Origin: Qingrenia yutianensis
GTDB lineage: Bacteria > Bacillota > Clostridia > UMGS1810
NCBI RefSeq assembly: GCF_014385105.1
Contig: NZ_JACRTE010000017.1
Coordinates: forward strand, 1-35,999
Direction of reading: 5' to 3'
DNA length: 35,999 nt
The position numbers and the translations under genes are program-made. The notes under the pieces were generated by a model. That model was not told the origin of the DNA and made no database searches. It saw nothing but the letters and a program-made list of their open reading frames with translations. Shown here in pieces: positions 25,240-31,677 of this stretch; position 1 is the stretch's first letter; every line of letters starts with the position of its first letter.

Positions 25240-25320
25240 GTATGTGTAGTATAGGTTTTGTGCCTATATTCATCTTCAATCCCTTTTTGCAGCTGCAACT
25301 GCGGAAGGGGATATTTTTAT
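25240..25320 (+). ncRNA. Candidate phage small RNA, about 80 nt
   Basis: A promoter-like sequence and a strong terminator bracket roughly 80 nt of non-coding sequence between int and the small basic protein gene, opposite in strand to both. Inside, TATAGG (25250-25255) pairs with CCTATA (25263-25268). The same AGTATAG can instead pair with CTATACT (25232-25238), giving mutually exclusive hairpins, though the latter arm is probably upstream of the start. A short linker with CATCTTCAAT precedes the terminator stem. Start and end are estimates. Confidence 0.5.
25279..25320 (+). terminator. Intrinsic terminator of candidate sRNA
   Basis: A 14-bp stem (25279-25292 with 25299-25312, including three G-T pairs) with loop CTGCAA, followed by ATTTTTAT. 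Confidence 0.75.
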
Positions 25321-25324
25321 TGTG

Positions 25325-25534
25325 TTATTTAAACAATTTAAACAAATCTCCAATACCGAAAGAAGTTTTATTATAAACTTTGTTGTATGCGGCCTTTTTA
25401 GGGTTTTTTATCCACCCCATCCCCTTTTTACCGTATCCGGGGATTAGAGCCTTTTTCACTGCACGTTTTGCTCTGCCGGTTGTTCTTGCCTTTAATGAAC
25501 GTTTCAGCGACGGTGTTCTCAATCCGAATTTCAT
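25325..25534 (-). CDS. Small highly basic phage protein
   Basis: A 69-residue protein with about a third lysine plus arginine and hardly any acidic residues (RTPSLKRSLKARTTGRAKRA, GYGKKGMGWIKNPKKAAYNK). GAGGTG lies six bases before the ATG. No known domain; it resembles short conserved hypothetical proteins I associate with integrases of clostridial prophages. The charge suggests nucleic-acid binding, possibly an architectural or excision factor for the neighbouring integrase, but that is inference. Fourth gene of the repressor-side operon, 23 nt after the nuclease gene. Confidence 0.8.
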   Translation of the reverse strand: MKFGLRTPSLKRSLKARTTGRAKRAVKKALIPGYGKKGMGWIKNPKKAAYNKVYNKTSFGIGDLFKLFK

Positions 25535-25557
25535 ATTCTACACCTCAATTCATTTTA

Positions 25558-26607
25558 TCAAACTAACGCAGATGCTCTTGTTTTTAGTTGCTCGGATAGA
25601 TTGTAAATATCCGATATTTTATCTATATTATACTTCTCTTGTTTATCACCATTTGGGATAATAAGATATTTAGTGTGTTCTTTGAGGTATATGCGACAAA
25701 CCCAACGAGTAACCTTATTATCAATTAAAACAGAAAAATAACTTACCGTGTCTTTATATGTAATTCGATTTAATTCAATATCATTGCCCAATATTGATTT
25801 TATAATATAGAATGACTGCAACTCTTCCGCCGTCGTTATAATTTCGTCAGCTGGTTCTATTCCGGTAATTTCCTCGGTTTCCTCTTCGGCTGGTGTTTCG
25901 CTATTAAGCGCCGTTTTAATCTTGTCATTTACAATCTCATTTATATACGCAGAAATCGACTTCTTAACAAGCGGTTTAAACTTGTCAACAACGTTTTGCA
26001 AGAGCCGTCCTTCGTAAATATCAGATGATAAAATAAGCCTTGTAAACTCATCAGAAGGAGTTGTAAACTCCCTTTTTAAAAATGCTTTAATCAATCCGCA
26101 GTATTTTAACTCCGATGCACTGTTTAATATATTATTTTTGTCAAAATTTTCTTTTGAGAATTTTTTCAGTTCTGCAATATCGCTGTCACGCAAATTCAAA
26201 AGGTCAACAGTCAAAAACGGTGTAGTATCCATTTTATTTGTTTCTTCAAGGTCGGTGTAAAATTTGTATATAACACCGTTTGTCAAGATTGCAAATTTTG
26301 CGTTTGACGTTCCGAAATATCTAAAGAGTTGTGAATCGTGCTTGTCTAATGTTTCGGTTATGCTTTTTGCTTCTATAAGGATAGTAGGTTCATTATCGAG
26401 TATAATCGCATAATCAACCTTTTCACCCTTCTTAATTCCTACGTCGGCTATGTATTCCGGCACAAACTCCATAGGATTAAACACATCATATCCGAGCATT
26501 GAGAAAAACGGCATTATGAGTGACGTTTTTGTTGCTTCTTCCGTTTTAATATTCTCTTTTAAATCTTCAATTCGACCAATAAATGATTTTATTTTTTCTT
26601 CAAACAT
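25558..26607 (-). CDS. HsdR N-terminal-like PD-(D/E)XK nuclease domain protein
   Basis: A 349-residue protein of the type often annotated as type I restriction enzyme HsdR N-terminal domain / prophage protein. After a helical start with TKTSLIMPFFSMLGYDVFNP, the nuclease core shows D65 in KVDYAIIL and E79-A-K81 in PTILIEAKS, the D-x(n)-E-x-K triad; RYFGTSNAKFAILTNG follows, a typical continuation. The remainder has an acidic linker (about 235-255) and a small C-terminal domain. There is no helicase motor, so it is not a complete HsdR. Located between the ImmA protease and the basic protein in the lysogeny operon; possibly superinfection defence. AAAAGGAG precedes the ATG. Confidence 0.8.
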   Translation of the reverse strand: MFEEKIKSFIGRIEDLKENIKTEEATKTSLIMPFFSMLGYDVFNPMEFVPEYIADVGIKKGEKVDYAIILDNEPTILIEAKSITETLDKHDSQLFRYFGTSNAKFAILTNGVIYKFYTDLEETNKMDTTPFLTVDLLNLRDSDIAELKKFSKENFDKNNILNSASELKYCGLIKAFLKREFTTPSDEFTRLILSSDIYEGRLLQNVVDKFKPLVKKSISAYINEIVNDKIKTALNSETPAEEETEEITGIEPADEIITTAEELQSFYIIKSILGNDIELNRITYKDTVSYFSVLIDNKVTRWVCRIYLKEHTKYLIIPNGDKQEKYNIDKISDIYNLSEQLKTRASALV

Positions 26608-26631
26608 TTTTCTAACTCCTTTTTAGAAATT

Positions 26632-27054
26632 TTATTCAATCGCATAACCGCATATATTTATATAATATTCAAATGCCTGCTGAACGAGTTGGCAAGTGAC
26701 GTCGAGTTTATCGGCGATTTCCCAACACTCTGTATACCCGCTTTTTACGGCTGATAAAAGCCTATCAAACGGAATAAGTGTGTTTATGGTCCAGCGTTTG
26801 GCATTTTCCTCGCACTTCTCACGTATGCAATATGATTCGGTTGAGCAATAGAGCGAACCTGTTTCGCAATGTCCGATTTCGTGTGCGAGTGTTTCTTTTT
26901 CATCTATTGAATTTTTGCACATACTTTTATTTATTGCAATATGGTGAATATCGTCGTCGGTACGCACCGCTAACCCTTTTAAGGGCATAGAATTAAATTC
27001 TTGAACATCTATTTCTTTTTCTTTGGCAAGTTCAAGGAGTTTTTCATTTGTCAT
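26632..27054 (-). CDS. immA: ImmA/IrrE-family metallo-endopeptidase
   Basis: A 140-residue zinc protease with H58-E-x-x-H62 in TLAHEIGHCETG. In ICEBs1 and many prophages, ImmA cleaves the partner ImmR/cI-like repressor to trigger induction. Here it lies six bases downstream of the repressor gene on the same strand, the classical immR-immA arrangement. C-terminal helices include a winged-helix-like segment (ADKLDVTCQLVQQAFEYY) common in the family. GGAGTGAG lies ahead of the ATG. Confidence 0.93.
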   Translation of the reverse strand: MTNEKLLELAKEKEIDVQEFNSMPLKGLAVRTDDDIHHIAINKSMCKNSIDEKETLAHEIGHCETGSLYCSTESYCIREKCEENAKRWTINTLIPFDRLLSAVKSGYTECWEIADKLDVTCQLVQQAFEYYINICGYAIE

Positions 27055-27060
27055 ATGTAC

Positions 27061-27411
27061 TCACTCCTCTTTTTTATTTTTGGATTTCAAAAATCTCACA
27101 AAATCCAATACCGCCTGCTTGTCGTCATCAGTAAGCTCTTCTGTTTCTGTATAGAGTGCGAACCGTACGCCTTCGAGTTCTTTGTCAAGGTCAACAGGTT
27201 TCGGTTCATCTTCTTCCAAGTCCATAATAAACGAAGGCGGTACTTGGAGTGCATTGGCAAGGAGTACAATTTTATCACGGCGCATATTTGCTATGTCACC
27301 GCTCTCCCAGCGGGAAACGGTTGCCTCACTAACCCCGACTTTTTTTGCTACTTCAAGCATAGTAAGACCTAATTCAATTCGTCTGTTTTTAATTTTTTCA
27401 TTTATATCCAT
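27061..27411 (-). CDS. XRE-family cI/ImmR-like phage repressor
   Basis: A 116-residue protein with an N-terminal XRE helix-turn-helix (about residues 4-60, core TMLEVAKKVGVSEATVSRWE). A linker and a C-terminal acidic segment follow (TEELTDDDKQAVLDFVRFLKS), typical of ImmR-type repressors paired with ImmA. The ATG at 27411 has AAGAGGTGA upstream; an earlier in-frame start would lie in that SD. It presumably maintains lysogeny by binding the palindromes at 27673-28016. The 5' end abuts a divergent promoter whose -35 overlaps its SD. Its own promoter is not obvious (a TATATT lies near 27449-27454 on the minus strand). Confidence 0.93.
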   Translation of the reverse strand: MDINEKIKNRRIELGLTMLEVAKKVGVSEATVSRWESGDIANMRRDKIVLLANALQVPPSFIMDLEEDEPKPVDLDKELEGVRFALYTETEELTDDDKQAVLDFVRFLKSKNKKEE

Positions 27412-27422
27412 AAAATCACCTC

Positions 27423-27451
27423 TTGACATACTGTCGAAAATGTGCTAATAT
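27423..27451 (+). promoter_or_regulatory. Promoter of candidate antitoxin RNA
   Basis: Perfect -35 TTGACA (27423-27428), 17-bp spacer, -10 TAATAT (27446-27451). No plus-strand reading frame follows before the terminator at 27509-27540, so the product is a short RNA. Confidence 0.75.
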
Positions 27452-27457
27452 AAATGT

Positions 27458-27547
27458 AGAAAGGGAGCAACAATAGTTGTTTCCGCAAATAAACCGTTTA
27501 TTTAAGTAAACCGTCTACTATGCAGAGTAGGCGGTTATTTCTTTATG
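27458..27547 (+). ncRNA. Candidate antisense antitoxin RNA
   Basis: About 90 nt from the promoter to a shared bidirectional terminator, transcribed toward and overlapping the 3' end of the toxin message, including its stop codon. The 5' part (27463-27485) has GGGAGC, a self-complementary AACAA-TAG-TTGTT hairpin, and GTTGTTTCCG. The same GGGAGC and GTTGTTTCCG elements occur in the toxin leader on the other strand. Ends are estimates. Confidence 0.6.
27509..27536. terminator. Shared bidirectional terminator of toxin and antitoxin RNAs
   Basis: A 10-bp stem AACCGTCTAC/GTAGGCGGTT (one G-T pair) with loop TATGCAGA. T-rich runs follow on both strands (ATTTCTTT on plus, TTTACTTAAAT on minus). The toxin stop codon overlaps the stem. 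Confidence 0.7.
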
Positions 27548-27597
27548 TAAAGAATAATTATCGTTATAAGTAATGTAAAACAAATAACTTCTTCCAT
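27535..27597 (-). CDS. Candidate type I toxin: 20-residue hydrophobic peptide
   Basis: The peptide MEEVICFTLLITIIILYIKK has a short acidic N-terminus, one membrane-spanning hydrophobic stretch and a lysine C-terminus. This is the architecture of holin-like/Fst/TxpA type I toxins. An unusually strong SD (AAGGGGGG) lies seven bases before the ATG. It sits between the repressor and Cro genes. Its leader and 3' end can base-pair (27627-27638 with 27530-27541), and a convergent antisense RNA overlaps its 3' end. It has no family match I can name with certainty; the call rests on architecture. Confidence 0.65.
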   Translation of the reverse strand: MEEVICFTLLITIIILYIKK

Positions 27598-27659
27598 AGT
27601 CACACCCCCCTTTTCGGTAGGTGTCGGAAACAACCGCCGCTCCCTTAACTACAAATAGT

Positions 27660-27688
27660 ATTGTAAAACAAAACTTGCAAAAAAGCAA
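27660..27688 (-). promoter_or_regulatory. Promoter of candidate toxin
   Basis: On the minus strand: -35 TTGCTT (27683-27688), 17-bp spacer, -10 TACAAT (27660-27665), giving a leader of about 55 nt. The 18-bp palindrome at 27673-27690 covers the -35, so a phage repressor could control it. Confidence 0.65.
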
Positions 27689-27690
27689 GT
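27673..27690. promoter_or_regulatory. Operator O1 (perfect palindrome)
   Basis: ACTTGC-AAAAAA-GCAAGT, a perfect 18-bp palindrome over the toxin -35 box. A related half-site (CTTGCAAAAAAG) recurs at 27716-27727 just before the Cro promoter -35. Confidence 0.6.
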
Positions 27691-27729
27691 GTTTTTTTAA
27701 GAAATATATAAAAAACTTGCAAAAAAGTA

Positions 27730-27758
27730 TTGACAAGACAGAAAAATTATGTTATATT
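27730..27758 (+). promoter_or_regulatory. Early lytic promoter (PR-like) of Cro operon
   Basis: Perfect -35 TTGACA (27730-27735), 17-bp spacer, -10 TATATT (27753-27758). Palindrome O3 overlaps the expected start point near 27765. Confidence 0.8.
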
Positions 27759-27761
27759 TAA

Positions 27762-27777
27762 CTTACGAAAACGCAAG
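27762..27777. promoter_or_regulatory. Operator O3
   Basis: CTTACGAAAACGCAAG, an imperfect palindrome of the same family as O1 (CTTxC-N6-GxAAG), at the transcription start of the Cro operon. Confidence 0.6.
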
Positions 27778-27793
27778 AAAAGAGGTGCGGACA

Positions 27794-28000
27794 TTGTTTA
27801 ATCAAAATTTACTCAAGGCAAAAATAATAGAAAAAGGTATATCTACAATAAAGCTTTGTAATGAATTGGGTATCTGCGAAGCTACATTTTATCGGAAAAT
27901 ATCACGAAATGGCGATTTTTCAAGATTTGAAATAAAAAAAATTACCGATACACTTGATTTGTCAGCTGAAGAAAGGGATAATATTTTTTTTGCACATTGA
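27794..28000 (+). CDS. Cro-like helix-turn-helix protein
   Basis: A 68-residue single-domain HTH (ISTIKLCNELGICEATFYRK as the HTH core, then FEIKKITDTLDLSAEERDNIFF), like small Cro/DUF739-type regulators in clostridial phages. The start is taken as TTG at 27794: AAGAGGTG lies six bases upstream. The in-frame ATG at 27749 is inside the promoter, upstream of the expected transcript start. First gene of the rightward operon, and the likely antagonist of the cI-like repressor. Confidence 0.85.
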   Translation: MFNQNLLKAKIIEKGISTIKLCNELGICEATFYRKISRNGDFSRFEIKKITDTLDLSAEERDNIFFAH

Positions 28001-28016
28001 CTTACGTAAACGCAAG
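28001..28016. promoter_or_regulatory. Operator O4
   Basis: CTTACGTAAACGCAAG, nearly identical to O3, starting at the base after the Cro-like stop codon. Its distance from any promoter suggests looping or a roadblock role. Confidence 0.5.
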
Positions 28017-28040
28017 GAAATTGATTGTGAGGTGATTGGA

Positions 28041-28190
28041 ATGAGAAAAAAACTAATGGAAAGTGAAACACTGCGCGAGAAGTATTTGCACAAATACTGG
28101 CACGCAGTGGCGGTAACTACAATATCGATTTTAACTACTGTAATTGTTTTCTTAATTATTGTTTTAATTTTTATGAAGTTAATAACATAA
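28041..28190 (+). CDS. Small single-pass membrane protein
   Basis: A 49-residue protein: a basic/polar N-terminus (MRKKLMESETLREKYLHKYW), then one long hydrophobic helix (AVAVTTISILTTVIVFLIIV and beyond) to the C-terminus. GAGGTGATTGG precedes the ATG. No recognised family. In the early operon after the Cro-like gene; could be a superinfection-exclusion or lysogeny-associated membrane peptide, which is speculation. Confidence 0.65.
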   Translation: MRKKLMESETLREKYLHKYWHAVAVTTISILTTVIVFLIIVLIFMKLIT

Positions 28191-28241
28191 AAATCAACGA
28201 GGTTACCAAAATCAACATAATTCAGAAAGAAGGTGAAACGA

Positions 28242-28466
28242 ATGGAAAAGATGAAATACGCGCTTTTGCGCCGGGATATGTTTGTTCAAGGCATAACGCA
28301 AAATGACATCAGTGCGGTGCTCGGAAAATCGCAGACATATTTAACGACAAGATTTCACGGAAGCAAGTGCTTTACGATTGACGAGGGTTACAAAATACTT
28401 GATGTTTTAAAAGTACCGCGTGAAAAGCTTGCCGAATATTTTCCGTATTCGGGTTACGCGCAGTAG
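28242..28466 (+). CDS. Small helix-turn-helix phage protein
   Basis: A 74-residue HTH: MKYALLRRDMFVQGITQNDISAVLGKSQTYLTTRFHGSKCFTIDE fits an XRE-like fold (ITQNDISAVLGKSQTYLTTR), followed by EGYKILDVLKVPREKLAEYF, a typical C-terminal helix of phage DUF739-like proteins. The ATG at 28242, with AGAAGGTGA upstream, is preferred over one three codons earlier. A second regulator in the early operon, distinct from the Cro-like protein. Confidence 0.85.
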   Translation: MEKMKYALLRRDMFVQGITQNDISAVLGKSQTYLTTRFHGSKCFTIDEGYKILDVLKVPREKLAEYFPYSGYAQ

Positions 28467-28481
28467 AAAGGAGTTTAAAAA

Positions 28482-28703
28482 ATGACGTACATACAAATGA
28501 TACTCGGCGTTTTGGTTATAGGTTCGCTGGGCGGATACGAGTGCGGAAACGCGACGTTTTTACAGGCGGTTTTTAACGCACTGGCGTTTTCGGCGCTCAT
28601 CGGCTTGGTGCAGATACTGAAAATGCGCAAAAAAAGAGCCGTTGTCAAGCAACGGCAAGATAAAAATAAAGATAAGATAAACTACAACTATTATACTTGG
28701 TAA
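28482..28703 (+). CDS. Small membrane protein with basic tail
   Basis: 73 residues: two hydrophobic stretches (MILGVLVIGSLGGYECG and FLQAVFNALAFSALIGLVQIL), then a lysine/arginine-rich tail ending NYNYYTW. AAAGGAG precedes the ATG. Unknown function. A 7-bp hairpin (28638-28656) falls within the codons for the basic tail. The following 28704-28968 stretch holds no gene I can support. Confidence 0.7.
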   Translation: MTYIQMILGVLVIGSLGGYECGNATFLQAVFNALAFSALIGLVQILKMRKKRAVVKQRQDKNKDKINYNYYTW

Positions 28704-28968
28704 ATCTCAATTTGTCAAGAGGGGAATTTTTAAACCGTGATAAAAACGGCACGCACTTTGCGGATCCGTGCACTAAAAGGACGTTTACTCCATCGCGTTC
28801 TTTGTCATAAAATCATACAAAATACGGCGTTTTGGCAAACAGCGCTGTATCTATGCATACACCCTCTTGGCAAACATTCGGCACGGTTTAAACAGTTTGT
28901 TTCGTCGGCTTTGTTCTGCAAAAAGCATAAGCTGTACAATATATTAAATTTTCAAGGAGCAAGTAAAA

Positions 28969-29502
28969 ATGGCTGATATAATGCTTATGGGTAAAAACCC
29001 GAACTACATAGGGGCATACGATTTATACGACTTGGACGTTAAAGAAATAACTGTAACGATAAAAAACTTCCGCGAGGAAGAAGTTGTTACAAACGGCAAA
29101 TCCGAGGCGTGCGCGGTGATGTATTTTGAGGAAGATTTCAAACCTATGATTGTCAACCCGACCAACAAAAAGGTACTGGCGAAACTTTTTCACTCAAAAC
29201 TTACCGAAAAAATGGTCGGAAAACGGATAACAATTCATATTGAGCAGGTTAAGGCGTTCGGCAAAATTTACGACGCGCTCCGCATTAAGGACGTTTTGCC
29301 GAGAAATGTAAGCGCAAAAAAATATTACTGCGCGGACTGCGGAGGTGAGATTGCTCCGGCACACTCGATGACCGCCGAACAGATGAGCGCATACACAAGT
29401 AAAAAATACGGGCGCGCACTTTGTGAGGCGTGCGCTGTAAAAGAAAATCAAAATAAAAATAAAGGTGAGGTAAACAATGAAAACAACGAAAATCAAGATT
29501 AG
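28969..29502 (+). CDS. Phage protein with C-terminal zinc ribbon (recombination module)
   Basis: A 177-residue protein of unknown family. The N-terminal two thirds (about 1-112) is a beta-rich domain (KEITVTIKNFREEEVV, KRITIHIEQVKAFGKIYDALRIKDV). A four-cysteine zinc ribbon follows (C121-x2-C124 and C152-x2-C155), with an Asn/Glu/Lys-rich tail. CAAGGAGCAAG lies ahead of the ATG. Its 3' end overlaps the ATPase gene by 26 nt, so they are co-translated. Position at the head of the ATPase-nuclease-SSB block suggests a DNA-binding accessory factor. Confidence 0.85.
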   Translation: MADIMLMGKNPNYIGAYDLYDLDVKEITVTIKNFREEEVVTNGKSEACAVMYFEEDFKPMIVNPTNKKVLAKLFHSKLTEKMVGKRITIHIEQVKAFGKIYDALRIKDVLPRNVSAKKYYCADCGGEIAPAHSMTAEQMSAYTSKKYGRALCEACAVKENQNKNKGEVNNENNENQD

Positions 29503-30910
29503 GAACTTATTCGGGATATCCGAAACGGAGCTTGACGGAAAGAGCATTGAAATTACAGGTACAAACGGTGTGGGTAAAACCTCGGTAATCGATGCGGTAA
29601 GATATGCGCTCACAAATTCGTCGAACAGAGATTACATTCTCAAAAAAGGCGAAAACGAGGGCGAAATACTTATTGAAACCGACACCGGGCTTTACATAAA
29701 CCGCAAAAAGAGAAGCGGACAAGCCGACTACAAGTCTGTAAAGGAAAACTGGAAAGAGATAAACTCGCCCGAAAGCTTTTTGCAAAAGCTTTTTACACCG
29801 CTTCAGATTGACCCTGTGGCATTTACGCAGATGACGAAAAACGAACAAAACAGGGTTATACTCGACCTTATAGAATTTGACTGGGATTTAAACTGGATAA
29901 AAGAAAAATTCGGCGAAATTCCCGAAAATGTAAACTACGAACAGAACATTTTGCAGGTTTTGAGCGACATTCAGTCGGAAAAGGGCGATTACTTCCAAAG
30001 ACGGCAGAACATCAACCGCGATATGCGCAACAAGCTTGCATTTATTGAGGACCTTGCAAAAGACATCCCCGAAAACTACGACGCTGATTACTGGGAAAAT
30101 TACGATTTGAGCGGTGCTTACAAAAAGCTTGCGGAAATAAATGCGGAAAACGGCAAAATCACACGTGCAAAGACTTTTCTCGACGGTTACAACGGAAAAA
30201 TGCGCGGTATTGAGGCAGAAAAGGAAATTGCAATATCGCGGGAGGAAAAAGCTATAAACGACGAGCGCACAAGCCTTTTATCGGGCATTGAGCGAATGAA
30301 AGCTGAAATCAGAGCCTCGGAGGAAAAACTCGGCGGTCTTGAAACAAAGCTTGCCGACAAAAAAGCGCTCATAGAAAGCAGGTTTTCCGAGAGTGTTGCA
30401 AAGCTTGACGCCGACACGCGCATCGCAAATGAATATGCGTCAAAAACCGTTGCCGACACAACCGAACTTGAAGATGAAATAAACGAGGCTGACGCGATGA
30501 AAAGCCACATAAGCGATTACAGGAGAATTGTTCAGCTCCGTAGCGAAACGGACGAGCTTAAAAAACAGTCCGACAGTCTTACGGCGAAAATTGAGCTTGC
30601 GAGAACGCTTCCGGGCGAAATTTTGCAGACGGCTACAATTCCTGTTGAGGGGCTGACGGTAAAGGACGGTATTCCCCTTATAAACGGTTTGCCGGTGTCG
30701 AATTTGTCCGAGGGAGAGCAGCTTGACCTCTGCGTTGACGTTGCCCTTTCAAAACCCAATTCATTGCAGATTATACTCATTGACGGAGCGGAAAAACTAT
30801 CTGACGAAAACAGGAAAAGACTGTATGAAAAATGTGCCGGCAAGGGCTTGCAGTTTATAGCGGCGCGAACCACAAACGATAACGAAATGGAGATTAAATA
30901 TTTATGTTAA
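29477..30910 (+). CDS. SMC/RecF-like AAA ATPase of phage recombination module
   Basis: A 477-residue ABC-type ATPase. Walker A GTNGVGKTS (residues 28-36) follows an N-terminal strand pair typical of RecF/Rad50-like proteins. A long charged region rich in Lys and Glu (about 180-370) is probably coiled coil, followed by a signature-like NLSEGEQLDLCVDVAL (about 408) and a Walker B LQIILIDGAEKL (about 430). Together with the following nuclease it resembles a SbcC/SbcD- or Gp46/47-like end-processing pair. The start overlaps the upstream gene and the stop overlaps the nuclease start by seven bases. Confidence 0.88.
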   Translation: MKTTKIKIRNLFGISETELDGKSIEITGTNGVGKTSVIDAVRYALTNSSNRDYILKKGENEGEILIETDTGLYINRKKRSGQADYKSVKENWKEINSPESFLQKLFTPLQIDPVAFTQMTKNEQNRVILDLIEFDWDLNWIKEKFGEIPENVNYEQNILQVLSDIQSEKGDYFQRRQNINRDMRNKLAFIEDLAKDIPENYDADYWENYDLSGAYKKLAEINAENGKITRAKTFLDGYNGKMRGIEAEKEIAISREEKAINDERTSLLSGIERMKAEIRASEEKLGGLETKLADKKALIESRFSESVAKLDADTRIANEYASKTVADTTELEDEINEADAMKSHISDYRRIVQLRSETDELKKQSDSLTAKIELARTLPGEILQTATIPVEGLTVKDGIPLINGLPVSNLSEGEQLDLCVDVALSKPNSLQIILIDGAEKLSDENRKRLYEKCAGKGLQFIAARTTNDNEMEIKYLC

Positions 30911-31677
30911 CGAATGAAAATTATTTCTCAACCGAAAATCAGTTAAAATATATGGGCGTGTCGCAGTTCAAGGCGTTTGAAGAGTGCGAATTCGGTGCGC
31001 TTGCTGAAATTAAGGGCGAATACAAACGCGAACAAACGGTGTCAATGCTTGTGGGTTCATACGTTGACGCGCATTTTGAGGGGACGCTTGACATATTCAA
31101 GGCGAAAAACCCGCAGATATTTAAGAAAAACGGCGAACTGTTATCGCAGTATGTGCACGCGAATGAAATTATATCGCACATTGAGCGGGACAAGCTTTTT
31201 ATGCAATATATGTCGGGCAAAAAGCAGGTTATTATGACGGGCGAAATTGAGGGTGTTCCCGTTAAAATAAAGATTGACTCTTACCTGCCCGACAAGATTG
31301 TAGACTTGAAAATTATGAAAGACTTTGCGCCCGTATACAAAGAGGGACAGGGAAAACTCTTATGGTTTGAGGCGTGGCGCTACGATTTGCAGGGCGCGGT
31401 GTATCAGGAAATTGTAAGACAGAACACGGGAAAAACTTTGCCGTTTTATCTTGCGGCCGCTACTAAAGAGGGCGTTCCCGACATTGACATTATAGAAATA
31501 TCGCAGAGTGCGCTGGACTTTGAATTAAACCGTTTTAAAGAAAAAATTACATATTACGACGCGGTAAAAAATGGATTTATCGAGCCTCGCCGATGCGAAA
31601 GGTGCAACGCGTGCAAGGCGACAAAAATTCTTACGGAAGCGAAGAAATCGGAGGATTTGGCTGATGAATACTGTTAA
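30904..31677 (+). CDS. PD-(D/E)XK exonuclease, RecB/Cas4-like with Fe-S cysteines
   Basis: A 257-residue nuclease. GSYVDAHF (51-58) gives the RecB-family G-x-x-x-x-x-H motif. D125 in KIKIDSY and D134-L-K136 in KIVDLKIMK form the D, D/E-x-K triad, and QGAVYQEIV matches the downstream Q-x-x-x-Y motif. A single cysteine near the N-terminus (C28) and a C-terminal C-x2-C-x2-C (RRCERCNACKA) reproduce the iron-sulfur staple of AddB/Cas4-type enzymes. Probably a 5'-3' resection exonuclease supplying single strands to the downstream SSB. Overlaps the ATPase gene upstream and the ssb gene downstream. Confidence 0.85.
   Translation: MLTNENYFSTENQLKYMGVSQFKAFEECEFGALAEIKGEYKREQTVSMLVGSYVDAHFEGTLDIFKAKNPQIFKKNGELLSQYVHANEIISHIERDKLFMQYMSGKKQVIMTGEIEGVPVKIKIDSYLPDKIVDLKIMKDFAPVYKEGQGKLLWFEAWRYDLQGAVYQEIVRQNTGKTLPFYLAAATKEGVPDIDIIEISQSALDFELNRFKEKITYYDAVKNGFIEPRRCERCNACKATKILTEAKKSEDLADEYC

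Noticed and set aside
27518..27736. 72-codon minus-strand frame over the toxin locus
   Set aside because: It is in a different frame from the strong SD-ATG, starts upstream of the predicted promoter, and has no SD of its own.
28638..28656. GCCGTTG/CAACGGC hairpin as a terminator
   Set aside because: It lies inside the coding region of the 73-residue membrane protein and is not followed by a T-run.
28737..28976. 79-codon GTG-start frame before the zinc-ribbon protein
   Set aside because: The SD is weak and far, the composition is rich in His, Arg and Cys with little acidic content, and it overlaps the next gene. 28704-28968 is left as unassigned sequence; a structured RNA is possible but no convincing fold was seen.
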